Position numbers and translations under genes: made by a program. The notes beneath the pieces are model-generated. The model was not told where the DNA came from and did not search any database. It was given only the letters and a program-made list of their open reading frames with translations. Of a DNA stretch of 64,000 nucleotides, positions 17,918 to 26,608 are shown piece by piece; within the stretch, counting starts at the first letter, position 1; every line of letters begins with the position of its first letter. Source of the DNA: Paracoccaceae bacterium (GTDB lineage: Bacteria; Pseudomonadota; Alphaproteobacteria; Rhodobacterales; Rhodobacteraceae); the NCBI GenBank assembly GCA_017854585.1, contig JAFMHK010000003.1, forward strand, positions 124,001 to 188,000, written 5' to 3'.

Positions 17918-18751
17918 TCAAAGGCGGATGGGGTTGCTTTTGGCAAGCTGGTCAAAGGCCATCAAGCTCGCCACCAGACTGTCCATCTGCGTCAGCGGAA
18001 TCATGTTGGGGCCATCCGACGGTGCGGTATCTGGCGCTTCGTGTGTTTCAATGAACACCGCCGCGATCCCAAGCGACACCGCCGCGCGGGCCATCACGGG
18101 CGCGAACTCTCGCTGGCCGCCACTGCTACCACCCTGACCGCCGGGTTGCTGCACCGAGTGGGTGGCATCCATCACGACCGGATAGCCGGTTTTCATCATT
18201 TCGGGCAGGGCGCGCATGTCGGTCACCAGCGTGTTGTAGCCAAAGCTGACGCCGCGTTCGGTCAGCAAGATCCGCGTATTGCCGGTGCTTTCCAGCTTGG
18301 CCACGACGTTCACCATGTCCCAAGGGGCAAGAAACTGACCCTTTTTGACATTGATCGCGGCCCCTGTTTCGCCTGCGGCCAGCAACAGGTCCGTCTGGCG
18401 GCACAGGAACGCGGGAATTTGCAGGATGTCGACGGATTGGGCCACAGGCGCGCATTGCTCGGCACTGTGCACATCCGTCAGAACGGGGCAGCCGACCTGA
18501 TCCCGCACAGCGGCCAGAACGGCTAGGCCTTCGTCCAACCCAAGACCCCGCCGCCCAGAAAGGCTTGTGCGGTTTGCCTTGTCATAACTGCCCTTGAACA
18601 CAAATTGCGCGCCGTGCGCGGCGCACACCCGTGCCATCTCTGTGGCGATCATCAGCGCATGATCAGCGCTTTCCAACTGGCAAGGTCCGGCAATGACGGT
18701 CAGTGGCCGGTCATTGCCGGTTGTGATCTTGCCGATCTGTACGTCTTTCAT
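17918..18751 (-). CDS. kdsA: 3-deoxy-8-phosphooctulonate (Kdo-8-P) synthase
   Basis: A 277-residue class I DAHP-synthase-fold enzyme with KdsA hallmarks: VIAGPCQLES, FKGSYDKANRTSLSGRRG, LTDVHSAEQCAPV, IPAFLCRQTDLL and MDATHSVQQPGGQ. It condenses phosphoenolpyruvate with arabinose-5-phosphate to Kdo-8-phosphate, the precursor of Kdo in lipopolysaccharide and in the poly-Kdo linker of group-2-type capsules. It sits between the hexomutase and the capsule export genes, which supports a capsule role, although it could also serve LPS. Confidence 0.95.
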   Translation of the reverse strand: MKDVQIGKITTGNDRPLTVIAGPCQLESADHALMIATEMARVCAAHGAQFVFKGSYDKANRTSLSGRRGLGLDEGLAVLAAVRDQVGCPVLTDVHSAEQCAPVAQSVDILQIPAFLCRQTDLLLAAGETGAAINVKKGQFLAPWDMVNVVAKLESTGNTRILLTERGVSFGYNTLVTDMRALPEMMKTGYPVVMDATHSVQQPGGQGGSSGGQREFAPVMARAAVSLGIAAVFIETHEAPDTAPSDGPNMIPLTQMDSLVASLMAFDQLAKSNPIRL

Positions 18752-18769
18752 CGGGAACCTTCCGGCCGG

Positions 18770-20479
18770 TTATGATGAGACCTGCTCTCTCAATATGGAT
18801 GCGGTCATCGATACCAACAGGTAAACCCCGCAAAAGATCAGGAACGCAAGCAAGGTATTTTCAAAAGCGCGGGGATATGCCGCCGCGTCGGGGGCAATCG
18901 GGAAAACGCCGATCGACAGGTAGAGCGATTGACGGTTCGCCTCGACACGCGCAGACTCCATCGATTGAAGGGCCTGCGCCAGCATCAACTGACGGGTTTC
19001 CAGATCGGCCTGCGCCACGATCAACTCGGACTGGATGCGTGCCAACGACACCGAACCCGTTGCCGTATCGGTCAACTCTGCACGCAGTTCGCCGACCAAG
19101 GCATCCAGCCGCGCGATATTGCGTTCGGCCACTTCGACACGCGTCTCGTTGGGGCGCGTGTTGGTCATCAACTCGGCCAGGCGCAATCGTTCTTCCTGCG
19201 CTTGTTGTTCATAGCTGGAGATCTGGCTGAAAACGCTGCTGACTTCGGCTTCGGCGGACAAGACCCCGCGCTGTTCCTGCAACAGCAAAACGCGTTCTTG
19301 CGCCGCGGTCAGTTCCACTTGCGATTCATCGAAACTTTCCATCGCGCCTGCCATCTGGTCGACGCGTAGGCGGTCGCTCATCTGGTCGACCCGTTCTTCC
19401 GCGTATCGGATCAACGCCTCGGAAAATTGCTGGCTTGTCTGGGGGTCTGCCGCGATGACCTCAAGGCGGACCAACCCCTCGGTGGGATCGTAACCGATCA
19501 CCAGATGGCGGCGGTATGTGTCATACATCGCTTCGTCGGTGGCATTGGCATCCAACCGGGCCAGCGGGTCCATCCGGTCGGATGAAAAATGGGCACGGAA
19601 CCCAAGTTCTTCGTCCAGCCGCAACATCGCCTCGCGGCTTTCCAGATAGCTTTGTACCGTGATGCTTTCCTGCACCGTTGCAAAGCTGGAGCCGCCCAAC
19701 AGGCCGCCCAGACCGCCACCGCCGCCCGAAGAGGCTCCGGTATCGGCTTTTTGTATCAGGAACTCGGTATGGGTCGCGTAAAGCGGGGTCGCAACATGGT
19801 AATAGTAATAGCCCACGATCATCGTCGGCAGCATCACAAAGAACATCAGCCGCGCGGCCAGCAAAACCAGACGTTTGCGACGCCGCCGCGCCACGTCGCG
19901 TTGCACATTCATGATCTCGCTGGCGCGGGTTTCTGCGTCGAACCTGCGCCCTTTGATCGGTGGCGCATCATCCATCGGGGTGGGCATCACGCCCGAAGCC
20001 TTCGCCGGCAGGTTGGGTGTGTGGTCACTGACCTGCGCGCGCCCGCCCGCCCCCCTGCCGCTGTCGTTGATCACAAGCTCCAGCATGTTTGTGCGGGCAA
20101 ACGGGTCAATCCCGCGTTGGCGCAAGATGCGCACCGCATCGAAATCGCTGCTTGGGTTCAGGCCGTTCTTCTGTGCCGTGCGGCGTGCCATGCGCAATTG
20201 CCGCCCGGTCAGGCCCTCTTGCCGGATGGCAGCCAGTTCGGCCTCGACGGTCATGTGCTGGATGGGCTGGCCCGCGGCCTCGGCCTGCTGCCTGTCATGC
20301 GCAGCCGATCCGGGAAACGCCGCGGTATCGCCGAAGCCATCCTCGGTCGGCGTTGTCAGCATGGTGGGCACCGCCTCATCGGGTTGCACCGCCGCTGCTG
20401 CCGCACGCGTTTCACCTGTGGGGGCGATTCCATCGCCACGCCGGATGCGAAATTTCCTAACTCTGGGTTTGGTAGTCAT
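18770..20479 (-). CDS. KpsE/BexC-type capsule polysaccharide export inner membrane protein
   Basis: A 569-residue polysaccharide co-polymerase-like protein. Residues 1-200 are a polar cytoplasmic extension. A basic cluster VARRRRKR precedes a first membrane segment (about 206-228) followed by YYYYHVATPLYATHTEFLIQ. A periplasmic region contains a glycine run (GGGGGLGGLLGG) and long coiled coils (about 370-520). A second membrane segment is near residues 540-560 (TLLAFLIFCGVYLLVSM). It spans the periplasm to link the ABC exporter to the outer membrane channel. E. coli KpsE is about 380 aa, so the N-terminal extension is the odd part; it includes LTGRQLRMARRTAQKNGL. It overlaps the 3' end of kpsT by 23 bp. 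Confidence 0.85.
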   Translation of the reverse strand: MTTKPRVRKFRIRRGDGIAPTGETRAAAAAVQPDEAVPTMLTTPTEDGFGDTAAFPGSAAHDRQQAEAAGQPIQHMTVEAELAAIRQEGLTGRQLRMARRTAQKNGLNPSSDFDAVRILRQRGIDPFARTNMLELVINDSGRGAGGRAQVSDHTPNLPAKASGVMPTPMDDAPPIKGRRFDAETRASEIMNVQRDVARRRRKRLVLLAARLMFFVMLPTMIVGYYYYHVATPLYATHTEFLIQKADTGASSGGGGGLGGLLGGSSFATVQESITVQSYLESREAMLRLDEELGFRAHFSSDRMDPLARLDANATDEAMYDTYRRHLVIGYDPTEGLVRLEVIAADPQTSQQFSEALIRYAEERVDQMSDRLRVDQMAGAMESFDESQVELTAAQERVLLLQEQRGVLSAEAEVSSVFSQISSYEQQAQEERLRLAELMTNTRPNETRVEVAERNIARLDALVGELRAELTDTATGSVSLARIQSELIVAQADLETRQLMLAQALQSMESARVEANRQSLYLSIGVFPIAPDAAAYPRAFENTLLAFLIFCGVYLLVSMTASILREQVSS

Positions 20480-21116
20480 AAAGCTGCTTTGCCTCTTCCA
20501 GAGTGTCGAATGAATGCAAGGTTCCGTCCCGCAAAACGGCGGCCTTTCGCGCGAATCTCTCCAGCGTCTCTGCCTGATGTGATACGATGATCACGGTCGC
20601 TTTTTTCAGGCGCTCCGCCAGAATGCCGCCGGCGCGGCGATTGAATTCTGCGTCGGTGCTGGCTGGCATGCCCTCGTCGATTAGGTAGATGTCAAAGTCC
20701 AGCGCCAGCAAAAGCGCGAAGTTGAAGCGCGCTTTCATACCGGAACTGTACGTGCCGATCGGGCGGTCAAAGTATTCCTCCAGCATGCAGGTCCAACGGC
20801 AGAACGCTTCTACGTAGTCGGGATCAAGGCCATACAGTTGCGCAATATAGCGTGAGTTCTCGGTCGCGCTCAGCTTGCTGATGACACCGCCCATGAATCC
20901 CAAGGGGAATGATATGCGACAGCCCCGGTAAATTTCCCCCTCATCGGGTTGTTCGAGGCCAGCCATCATGTTGATAAGAGTCGACTTGCCGGTGCCGTTT
21001 GGCGCCAGAATGCCCAAGGAATACCCCAGATCCACGCGGAACGATGCGCGATCAAGAATAACCTTGCGCTGCGTGCCCGTCCAAAAACTTTTAGAGACGT
21101 CGATGAATTCAAGCAT
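20457..21116 (-). CDS. kpsT: KpsT-like capsule exporter ATP-binding subunit
   Basis: A 219-residue ABC ATPase of the polysaccharide export family. Walker A is APNGTGKSTLINM, the signature is YSSGMKARFNFALLLALDFD, Walker B is IYLIDEGM, and the H-loop is IIVSHQAE. The DEG rather than DEP after Walker B and the short length are typical of KpsT/Wzt. The ATG at 21116 is preferred to a GTG 30 bp upstream because AGGA lies 6 bp before it and the family starts MLEF. The partner permease (kpsM) is not in this window: the next gene upstream is nhaA. The 195 bp before the start probably hold the promoter, with no clear consensus. Confidence 0.9.
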   Translation of the reverse strand: MLEFIDVSKSFWTGTQRKVILDRASFRVDLGYSLGILAPNGTGKSTLINMMAGLEQPDEGEIYRGCRISFPLGFMGGVISKLSATENSRYIAQLYGLDPDYVEAFCRWTCMLEEYFDRPIGTYSSGMKARFNFALLLALDFDIYLIDEGMPASTDAEFNRRAGGILAERLKKATVIIVSHQAETLERFARKAAVLRDGTLHSFDTLEEAKQLYDYQTQS

Positions 21117-21311
21117 CGCCTGTCCTGCTACCCAGTCTGCCGCCACCCCATCTGCAGCCCGATCTTTTGCCGGGTTACCATATGGACCGTGCGATAGCCT
21201 CTCAATTAGGCAGCATTATGTCCCCGGATGCCCGGCGTTCCTAGAGGGTTAATGCCAATCCAACCCTGATGTGATCACGCGAGGCGAATTTTCCACGCGC
21301 TTTGGACCAGA

Positions 21312-22574
21312 TCAGATGTCCTGCTTTTCAACCCGCAGCAACTTCCCCGCCACGATCGCAATCGCTGCAGCGCCAAAGCTGAACAGCGCGCCCATCTTGG
21401 CGGCATCCTGAACAGGGCCCGCATCAAACGCGACCGAAGCGACGAACAGCGACACCGTGAAACCGATCGCCGCCACACAACCGATGACCACCAGATCCAC
21501 CAGACGCATGCCACCCGGAAGCCCCAGACCAAGCGGCCGCGCCGCAAACCAGCCGAACAGGAAGATGCCAAGAGGCTTGCCCAGTAGCAGACCTGCCAGC
21601 ACCAGCCATGTGGCCGATCCGATGGAGCCGAACTCGACACCTGCGTTCAACAGGCCGAACAGACCAAGGATGATCTCGACCGGGTATTTCAATGCGTGCT
21701 CGATCTGATTGAGCAGGTCGTGCAGATGCTCTTCCGCCTCGGCGAACAGGCCAAAGGCGCGGTCTGCATGGGGAATTGTCGGCACGATCGGCAGCAGCCC
21801 CAGCGCGGGGTGAAGGCCGCTTTCCTGAAACCCGTACCAGCTCAGGCACCCTGCAATCAGGTATGGCCAGAAGCTGAACATCTTGCGGACGAACGTTGAG
21901 TTCGGGCGCAACTGATTTCCCCGGTCGCGGACCCTGGGCAGCCAGTTGAACAGGACAAAGACACCAACCGCAGCGCCGAGCGACAGAAAAAGCCATTCGG
22001 GCGCGAGGTCGGCGGACGGATAGAAGATGGCAAGGATCAACAGGCCCGCCGCGTCATCCGCGATGGCCAACAGCAGCAGGAACCGCACGGCCGGGTGGCC
22101 AGCGCCAAACACCATGCGCCCTACCAAGTAGGAAAACGCGATGTCGGTTGCCGTCGGAATGGCCCAGCCATTGGCGACGGCGGAATAGGTTTCGGACCCC
22201 AGAATCATCGCCAGACCCAGATAGACGGCAATCGGCCCCAACATCCCGCCCAGTGTGGCGAACAAGGGTGTGGCGGCCTTTTTCCCACGCAGAGATCCGT
22301 TCTTCAGGATCACGGCCTCCCAGACTTCCTTGGCAGCAATGGCGAAGAACAGGGCCATCAGAACGTCGTTGACCAAATAATGCAGCGTCAAGGTTCGGTG
22401 CGCGTGCCCCAACTCATCCACGTGGAGATGGCCGATGAAGAAGTCATCGATCAACACGAATTCCACAAAATGGTGGTAACTGTCGGCGCTCACGTTGGCC
22501 CAGATCAGGGCAACGATGGCGCCACCGATCAGGAAAAGCGAATAGTTGGTGACAAAATTCCAGACGCGATACAT
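21312..22574 (-). CDS. nhaA: Na+/H+ antiporter NhaA
   Basis: A 420-residue antiporter with about 12 membrane helices. Key motifs are the assembly-region ATDIAFSYLVG and the paired aspartates in LAIADDAAGLLILA that bind Na+ and H+. GIPTATDIAF-type and LGKPLGIFLFGW segments are also present. It exchanges external H+ for cytoplasmic Na+, helpful in saline habitats. The ATG at 22574 was chosen over one 39 bp upstream because a strong GGAGGG site is 5 bp before it. It follows the DUF318 permease on the same strand. Confidence 0.95.
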   Translation of the reverse strand: MYRVWNFVTNYSLFLIGGAIVALIWANVSADSYHHFVEFVLIDDFFIGHLHVDELGHAHRTLTLHYLVNDVLMALFFAIAAKEVWEAVILKNGSLRGKKAATPLFATLGGMLGPIAVYLGLAMILGSETYSAVANGWAIPTATDIAFSYLVGRMVFGAGHPAVRFLLLLAIADDAAGLLILAIFYPSADLAPEWLFLSLGAAVGVFVLFNWLPRVRDRGNQLRPNSTFVRKMFSFWPYLIAGCLSWYGFQESGLHPALGLLPIVPTIPHADRAFGLFAEAEEHLHDLLNQIEHALKYPVEIILGLFGLLNAGVEFGSIGSATWLVLAGLLLGKPLGIFLFGWFAARPLGLGLPGGMRLVDLVVIGCVAAIGFTVSLFVASVAFDAGPVQDAAKMGALFSFGAAAIAIVAGKLLRVEKQDI

Positions 22575-22634
22575 GCCGTCCCTCCGCGTGTATTTGGCGT
22601 CGGAATATCGCAAGGGGGTACTGGCGGCAATGGG

Positions 22635-23660
22635 TTAGGCGACCATTCCCCACGCCATGCCCGCCAGAATGGCACCGACGATGGCGAAGCCAAGATAGGC
22701 TGCAAACACGCGCGGCTTGACCAAGGCCCAGACAGCGACAGCGGCAGGAATGCAACTGACCCCGCCCGCGATGACGAAGGACATGGCGGCGCCGGGGCTC
22801 ATGCCCTGCTCCAACAGGCCTGCGATCAAAGGCACGGCGGCGTATCCGTTCAGGTAGGCAGGCGCGCCGACCAAGGCACCGATGATGATCGGCCCCACGC
22901 CCTCGCCGCCAACGACACCCGCGATCAACGCCGCCGGGACGTAGGTGATCAGGAGCGATTGCAGCAGATAGGCAAACAGCAGCCATTTGCCGAGGAAGAT
23001 GAAATTGTCCCAGGAACTGCGCGCGAAAGCCTCGCGCCGGTCCCCATCTTGCCAGAATCGCCAATTGAGCGTCAGCTTCCGGCCGCTGCAACACCCGCTT
23101 TTGGCGGGCTGCGCACGCAATGGATCGGCGAAGACGGGGCTTGCGGCCAGCAGCTTTACCGTCAGCCCGCCCATGACCCCAAGGCCCACGGCCGCCAGCG
23201 TCTTGGCCACGGCGAAATCGAAACCCAAGCCGCCCGCCGTGATCGAGAACATTGCCGGGTCCATCAGCGGTGAGGCCAGCCAGAAGGCCATGACAGCACT
23301 CAGCGGTGCCCCCGCCGCCAGCAAGGCAGCCACGAACGGGATGACCTGGCACGAGCAGAACGGTGACAGACCCCCCACCAGCGCACCCATCAGGATCATC
23401 CGCGTCTCGCGGCCTTGGAATGCACCGTCGAGCAGTCGCTCGGATCCGGTGGCTTTCATGTAGCCGATGGCAAGGACCGCGAAGACGATAAAGGGCAGTG
23501 TGCTCCAGAAATGTTCCAATGTTTCCGCGATCGTCGGCACCACGGCGGTGCTGTCGAAGGCGGCCAGAACCAACAGGATCAAGACGCCTGTCAGCGCGAC
23601 CTTGTCGATCCGTCCCCAAAGCTGGGGCAAAGGGTTTGGGAAGACGGATTGGTCAGCCAT
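22635..23660 (-). CDS. DUF318/ArsP-type permease
   Basis: A 341-residue membrane protein with 8-10 helices and the family-defining cysteine motif LSPFCSCQVIPF, which follows an opening loop of small residues. A second conserved half-motif is GAPAYLNGYAAVPL. A cytoplasmic loop contains SGCCSGRK, a likely thiol ligand. Related permeases export methylarsenicals or metals or thiol-linked species. The start MADQS overlaps the 3' end of the arsR gene by 8 bp and has a GGAGA site, so it is expressed with and presumably controlled by that regulator. The actual substrate is not visible. Confidence 0.85.
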   Translation of the reverse strand: MADQSVFPNPLPQLWGRIDKVALTGVLILLVLAAFDSTAVVPTIAETLEHFWSTLPFIVFAVLAIGYMKATGSERLLDGAFQGRETRMILMGALVGGLSPFCSCQVIPFVAALLAAGAPLSAVMAFWLASPLMDPAMFSITAGGLGFDFAVAKTLAAVGLGVMGGLTVKLLAASPVFADPLRAQPAKSGCCSGRKLTLNWRFWQDGDRREAFARSSWDNFIFLGKWLLFAYLLQSLLITYVPAALIAGVVGGEGVGPIIIGALVGAPAYLNGYAAVPLIAGLLEQGMSPGAAMSFVIAGGVSCIPAAVAVWALVKPRVFAAYLGFAIVGAILAGMAWGMVA

Positions 23661-24000
23661 GGGTGTCTCCGACTTGGTGTTCGTGCCCGCCCGCATCGGC
23701 GCAGCATTCGGAAATCAGGAAACCGGACAGCGCCTTGACCGCGTCAAAGGCGACCGTGCAAAAAATGCGTCGCCCGGCGCGTCGTTGTGTCACCAGACCG
23801 GCGCTGACCAGTTGCTTCAGATGATGGGTCAGGACCGAGCCGGTCACGCCGACATCAGCCCCCAATGCACCCATGGCCAAGCCATCGGGGCCCGCGCGCA
23901 CCAACCGGCGTAGAATAGTCAGACGTTGTTCCGAGCCAAGGGCGGCAAAGGCCGTGGCGGCAACAACGACATCGGGCGGGGCCATCGCAAATGATTTCAT
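23653..24000 (-). CDS. ArsR-family transcriptional regulator
   Basis: A 115-residue winged helix repressor: FAALGSEQRLTILRRLVRAG, then a recognition helix region VTGSVLTHHLKQLVSAGLV and the wing QRRAGRRIFCTV. The C-terminal tail ECCADAGGHEHQ is Cys/His rich and could bind a metal or metalloid, together with the wing cysteine. It is the first gene of the arsR-permease pair; inducer release of the repressor would raise permease production. The operator candidate lies directly upstream. Confidence 0.9.
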   Translation of the reverse strand: MKSFAMAPPDVVVAATAFAALGSEQRLTILRRLVRAGPDGLAMGALGADVGVTGSVLTHHLKQLVSAGLVTQRRAGRRIFCTVAFDAVKALSGFLISECCADAGGHEHQVGDTHG

Positions 24001-24020
24001 GATTCTAGAAATATAGAAAT
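24001..24020. promoter_or_regulatory. Candidate ArsR operator
   Basis: Two direct copies of TAGAAAT (24006-24012 and 24014-24020) abut the arsR start in the 74-bp divergent gap. The AT-rich block contrasts with the surrounding GC-rich DNA and is the size of an ArsR-family site. Function is inferred from position. Confidence 0.4.
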
Positions 24021-24074
24021 CTTTTCTGGCTGTCCAGCTTTGCTTTCCATCCTTTCGGGATTACCTGAGCGGTC

Positions 24075-24665
24075 ATGAGTTTCGATGCCCTGACAACTGA
24101 ACTGTCGGCCTGCAGGCTTTGCGCCGACAGGTTCGCCGCGACGGCCACGGCGCATCGGCCGAACCCGGTGATCTGGTTTCGGCCCGGCGCGCGGGTTCTG
24201 ATTGCCGGTCAGGCGCCCGGTCTGCGTGTGCATCAGGTGAATACGCCGTTCTGGGACCAGTCGGGCAAACGTCTGCGCGACTGGATGGGCGTGGACGAGG
24301 CCACGTTTTATGATCGGGACCAGGTCGCGATCGTGCCGATGGGCTTTTGCTTTCCCGGCTATGATGCCAAGGGCAGCGACCTGCCGCCGCCTCGCATCTG
24401 CGCGCAGACATGGCGCGCTGCGGTCTTGGGGACGTTGCCGGAGATCGCGGTGACCTTGCTGATCGGCGGACATGCACATGCGTGGCATCTGGACCGCAAG
24501 CGTGGCGTAACCGATACGGTTGCGGCATGGCGCGACCATGCGCCCTCGGTCTTTCCCTTGCCGCATCCGTCATGGCGCAATACCGCATGGTTGAAACGCC
24601 ACCCCTGGTTTGCGGATGAACTATTGCCTGCACTGCGGATCAGGTTGAAGGAGGTTCTTGAATGA
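24075..24665 (+). CDS. Uracil-DNA glycosylase family (Fe-S, UDG4-like) protein
   Basis: A 196-residue UDG-fold protein. Motif A is VLIAGQAPGLRVH (45-49 GQAPG), followed by TPFWDQSGKRLRDWMG; motif B is PLPHPSWRN near residue 163. Cys13, Cys16, Cys92 and Cys109 have the spacing of the [4Fe-4S] ligands of family 4 enzymes. Family 4 normally has GEAPG; here Glu is Gln, so catalytic activity on uracil is uncertain. It would act in base excision repair in the cytoplasm. It overlaps the next gene by 4 bp. Confidence 0.82.
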   Translation: MSFDALTTELSACRLCADRFAATATAHRPNPVIWFRPGARVLIAGQAPGLRVHQVNTPFWDQSGKRLRDWMGVDEATFYDRDQVAIVPMGFCFPGYDAKGSDLPPPRICAQTWRAAVLGTLPEIAVTLLIGGHAHAWHLDRKRGVTDTVAAWRDHAPSVFPLPHPSWRNTAWLKRHPWFADELLPALRIRLKEVLE

Positions 24666-25444
24666 CACCATTGGACACGGCACACGCCGCAATGGAGGCG
24701 GCGCCCGATGATGCCGCCCTGCGCATGCGGTTCTACGATCGCTTGGCCGCGGCCGAACTGTTCTTGCTGCTGGAAGAGGAGGCGGAGGGTGACAAGATCC
24801 GCCCGCGCGTCTTTCCGGTGGACGAAAGCCAGATCGTGCTGGTCTTCGACCTCGAAGAACGCCTGACCGCCTTTGTCGAAGGCCAAGCCCCTTACGCGGC
24901 GCTGTCTGGCCGGGCTTTGGCCGGATTGCTGGCGGGGCAGGGGCTGGGCATGGGCGTCAACCTCGAGGTTGCGCCGTCGGCCATCGTGATCGAAGCCGCA
25001 TCCGTTGATTGGCTGGCCGAAACACTGGCGCATGTCCCCGACGAGGTGGAAGAACGCCCCGAAGAGGTGCTGTCGCCCACCGGCCTGCCCGACGCGTTGA
25101 TCGGTGCGCTTGACGGTCGGCTGGCACTTGCCGAGGGGGTGGCGCGGATGGCCTATCTGGTGGGTGTGACCTATGGCGGTGGCAGGCGGTCGCATCTGCT
25201 GGGCTTTGTTGATGCGATCCCGGGGGCCGAGCCTTCGCTGGCACGTGCCGTGGGTGAGGCGCTGACTTTTTCGGGAGTGGAGGCCGGGAGCCTTGATGTC
25301 GGGTTCTTTCGACCCGCCGACCCGATCTGCGCGCGATTGGCCCGGGTCGGACTGCGGTTTGATCTGCCCGAAGCGCCAAAGGCCGAGGCCACGCCCGGCC
25401 TTGCCCCGGGTATGGACCCGGACCGCCCCCCGCGCCTGCGTTGA
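24662..25444 (+). CDS. SseB-like protein
   Basis: A 260-residue acidic soluble protein with the SseB N-terminal domain pattern: RFYDRLAAAELFLLLEEEA, VFPVDESQIVLVFDLEERLTAF, ALAGLLAGQGLGMGVNLEVAP. The C-terminal half (about 150-245) may be an SseB C-terminal domain. No signal peptide or membrane segment. Function in this family is poorly defined (enhanced serine sensitivity phenotype in E. coli). Its ATG overlaps the UDG-like stop (ATGA), so the two are co-translated, with no obvious shared pathway. Confidence 0.7.
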   Translation: MTPLDTAHAAMEAAPDDAALRMRFYDRLAAAELFLLLEEEAEGDKIRPRVFPVDESQIVLVFDLEERLTAFVEGQAPYAALSGRALAGLLAGQGLGMGVNLEVAPSAIVIEAASVDWLAETLAHVPDEVEERPEEVLSPTGLPDALIGALDGRLALAEGVARMAYLVGVTYGGGRRSHLLGFVDAIPGAEPSLARAVGEALTFSGVEAGSLDVGFFRPADPICARLARVGLRFDLPEAPKAEATPGLAPGMDPDRPPRLR

Positions 25445-25566
25445 GTGGCGGGCGCGCGCGCGGCGTCGGGCCGCAATTGGCGGCCGCTCCGTCGCACGCA
25501 TTGCCATGGACAGGCGGCGCTGGTGGATTTCCCCTTGGATCGCGCCCGCGCTTTGTCGGCTGCGGG

Positions 25567-25586
25567 AGCCTCCGGCGGGAGGTTTT
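25567..25586 (+). terminator. Weak candidate terminator after the SseB-like gene
   Basis: Short stem AGCCTCC / GGAGGTT with loop GGCG followed by TTTT. The stem is only about 5 G-C pairs, so it is tentative. Confidence 0.35.
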
Positions 25587-25615
25587 CTGCCAAGATGAAG
25601 CGGGCGCGTCCCGGT

Positions 25616-26554
25616 TCAGTATCCCAGTTCGCGATCCACGAGATGAAGAAACGGTTCGCCGGTTTCGCCCCGGCGGATATTTTCCACGATCACCTCGGCG
25701 GCAGAGGTGGGGCGGGTCTCGGATGCGATATGAGGAGTGACCGTGACGTTTGGATGCGCCCAGAACGGGTGTTCGGCGGGAAGCGGTTCAGTGCGGAAGA
25801 CATCCAGCGTGGCATGTGCGATGTGGCCAGAGTCCAACGCCGCCAGAAGGGCGTCGTCGTTAATCAGCGGACCACGCCCTGGATTGATGACAACGGCTCC
25901 CTTGGGCAAGAGCGCCAGGGTTCTGGTGTTCAGCGTGTCTTCCGTTGCGGGTGTATTGGGCAGTAACAAGATCACGATTTCGGCCGCGCGCAGGGCTTCT
26001 TGCAGGCCGTCAGCTCCGTGATGTGTCGTCACCCCGGTGATATCCTTGGGGCTGCGTGCCCAGCCATGCGTGCGGAAGTTCAGTGCCGCCAGTACGGTTG
26101 CGCAGGCCCGGCCCAGTTCGCCCAAGCCCAGCACGGCCACGCCGCGATTGCGGGCCAAAGGCGGCACGATGCCCGCGCGCCAGATGCCATCCTGACCGTG
26201 AATATGGGCGTCGATACCCAGATGGTGCCGCAAGGTGTGGCCAACGACCCATTCAACCATGCCTTCGGTCAGGCCGTAGTCGACCATGCGGGCCAGTGGC
26301 ACCTTGAGGGTCGTGTTGCCGACCACATCCTCGACCCCCGCCCACAGGTTCAGAACTGCCTTGGCACGTGTGAAGGGGGTGAAATCGGTCACCGGGCCAT
26401 TCGGGGCGTACACGATATAGTCGACCGCTTCAGGTGCCGCATCGGTCGTCAGGGTGGCATTGCCTAGCCCCGCCTTGGTCAGGGCCGCACGCAAGGGGGC
26501 TTGGTACTGCGTCCACCGTTCAGGGCGGGCGGCAAAGAGGATTACGGGGTGCAT
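25616..26554 (-). CDS. ghrA: Glyoxylate/hydroxypyruvate reductase A-like 2-hydroxyacid dehydrogenase
   Basis: A 312-residue D-2-hydroxyacid dehydrogenase of the GhrA branch. The NAD(P) fold begins at VAVLGLGELGRACATVL; the catalytic set is visible as the Arg in PDHG-type loop LMVYAP..., the NPGRGPLINDDAL segment (Arg), Glu in DVFRTEPLP and His in VTPHIAS. It reduces glyoxylate and hydroxypyruvate to glycolate and glycerate. The first 100 residues contain ILFAARPERWTQY, typical of this branch. Single gene, 54 bp downstream of the rodA stop in the opposite sense of distance, so it is probably separately expressed. Confidence 0.85.
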   Translation of the reverse strand: MHPVILFAARPERWTQYQAPLRAALTKAGLGNATLTTDAAPEAVDYIVYAPNGPVTDFTPFTRAKAVLNLWAGVEDVVGNTTLKVPLARMVDYGLTEGMVEWVVGHTLRHHLGIDAHIHGQDGIWRAGIVPPLARNRGVAVLGLGELGRACATVLAALNFRTHGWARSPKDITGVTTHHGADGLQEALRAAEIVILLLPNTPATEDTLNTRTLALLPKGAVVINPGRGPLINDDALLAALDSGHIAHATLDVFRTEPLPAEHPFWAHPNVTVTPHIASETRPTSAAEVIVENIRRGETGEPFLHLVDRELGY

Positions 26555-26608
26555 GGCTGTCTCCTTGATCGGCTTGGCCCAAGCGCTAACAGCGCAACGC
26601 GGCAGGGT

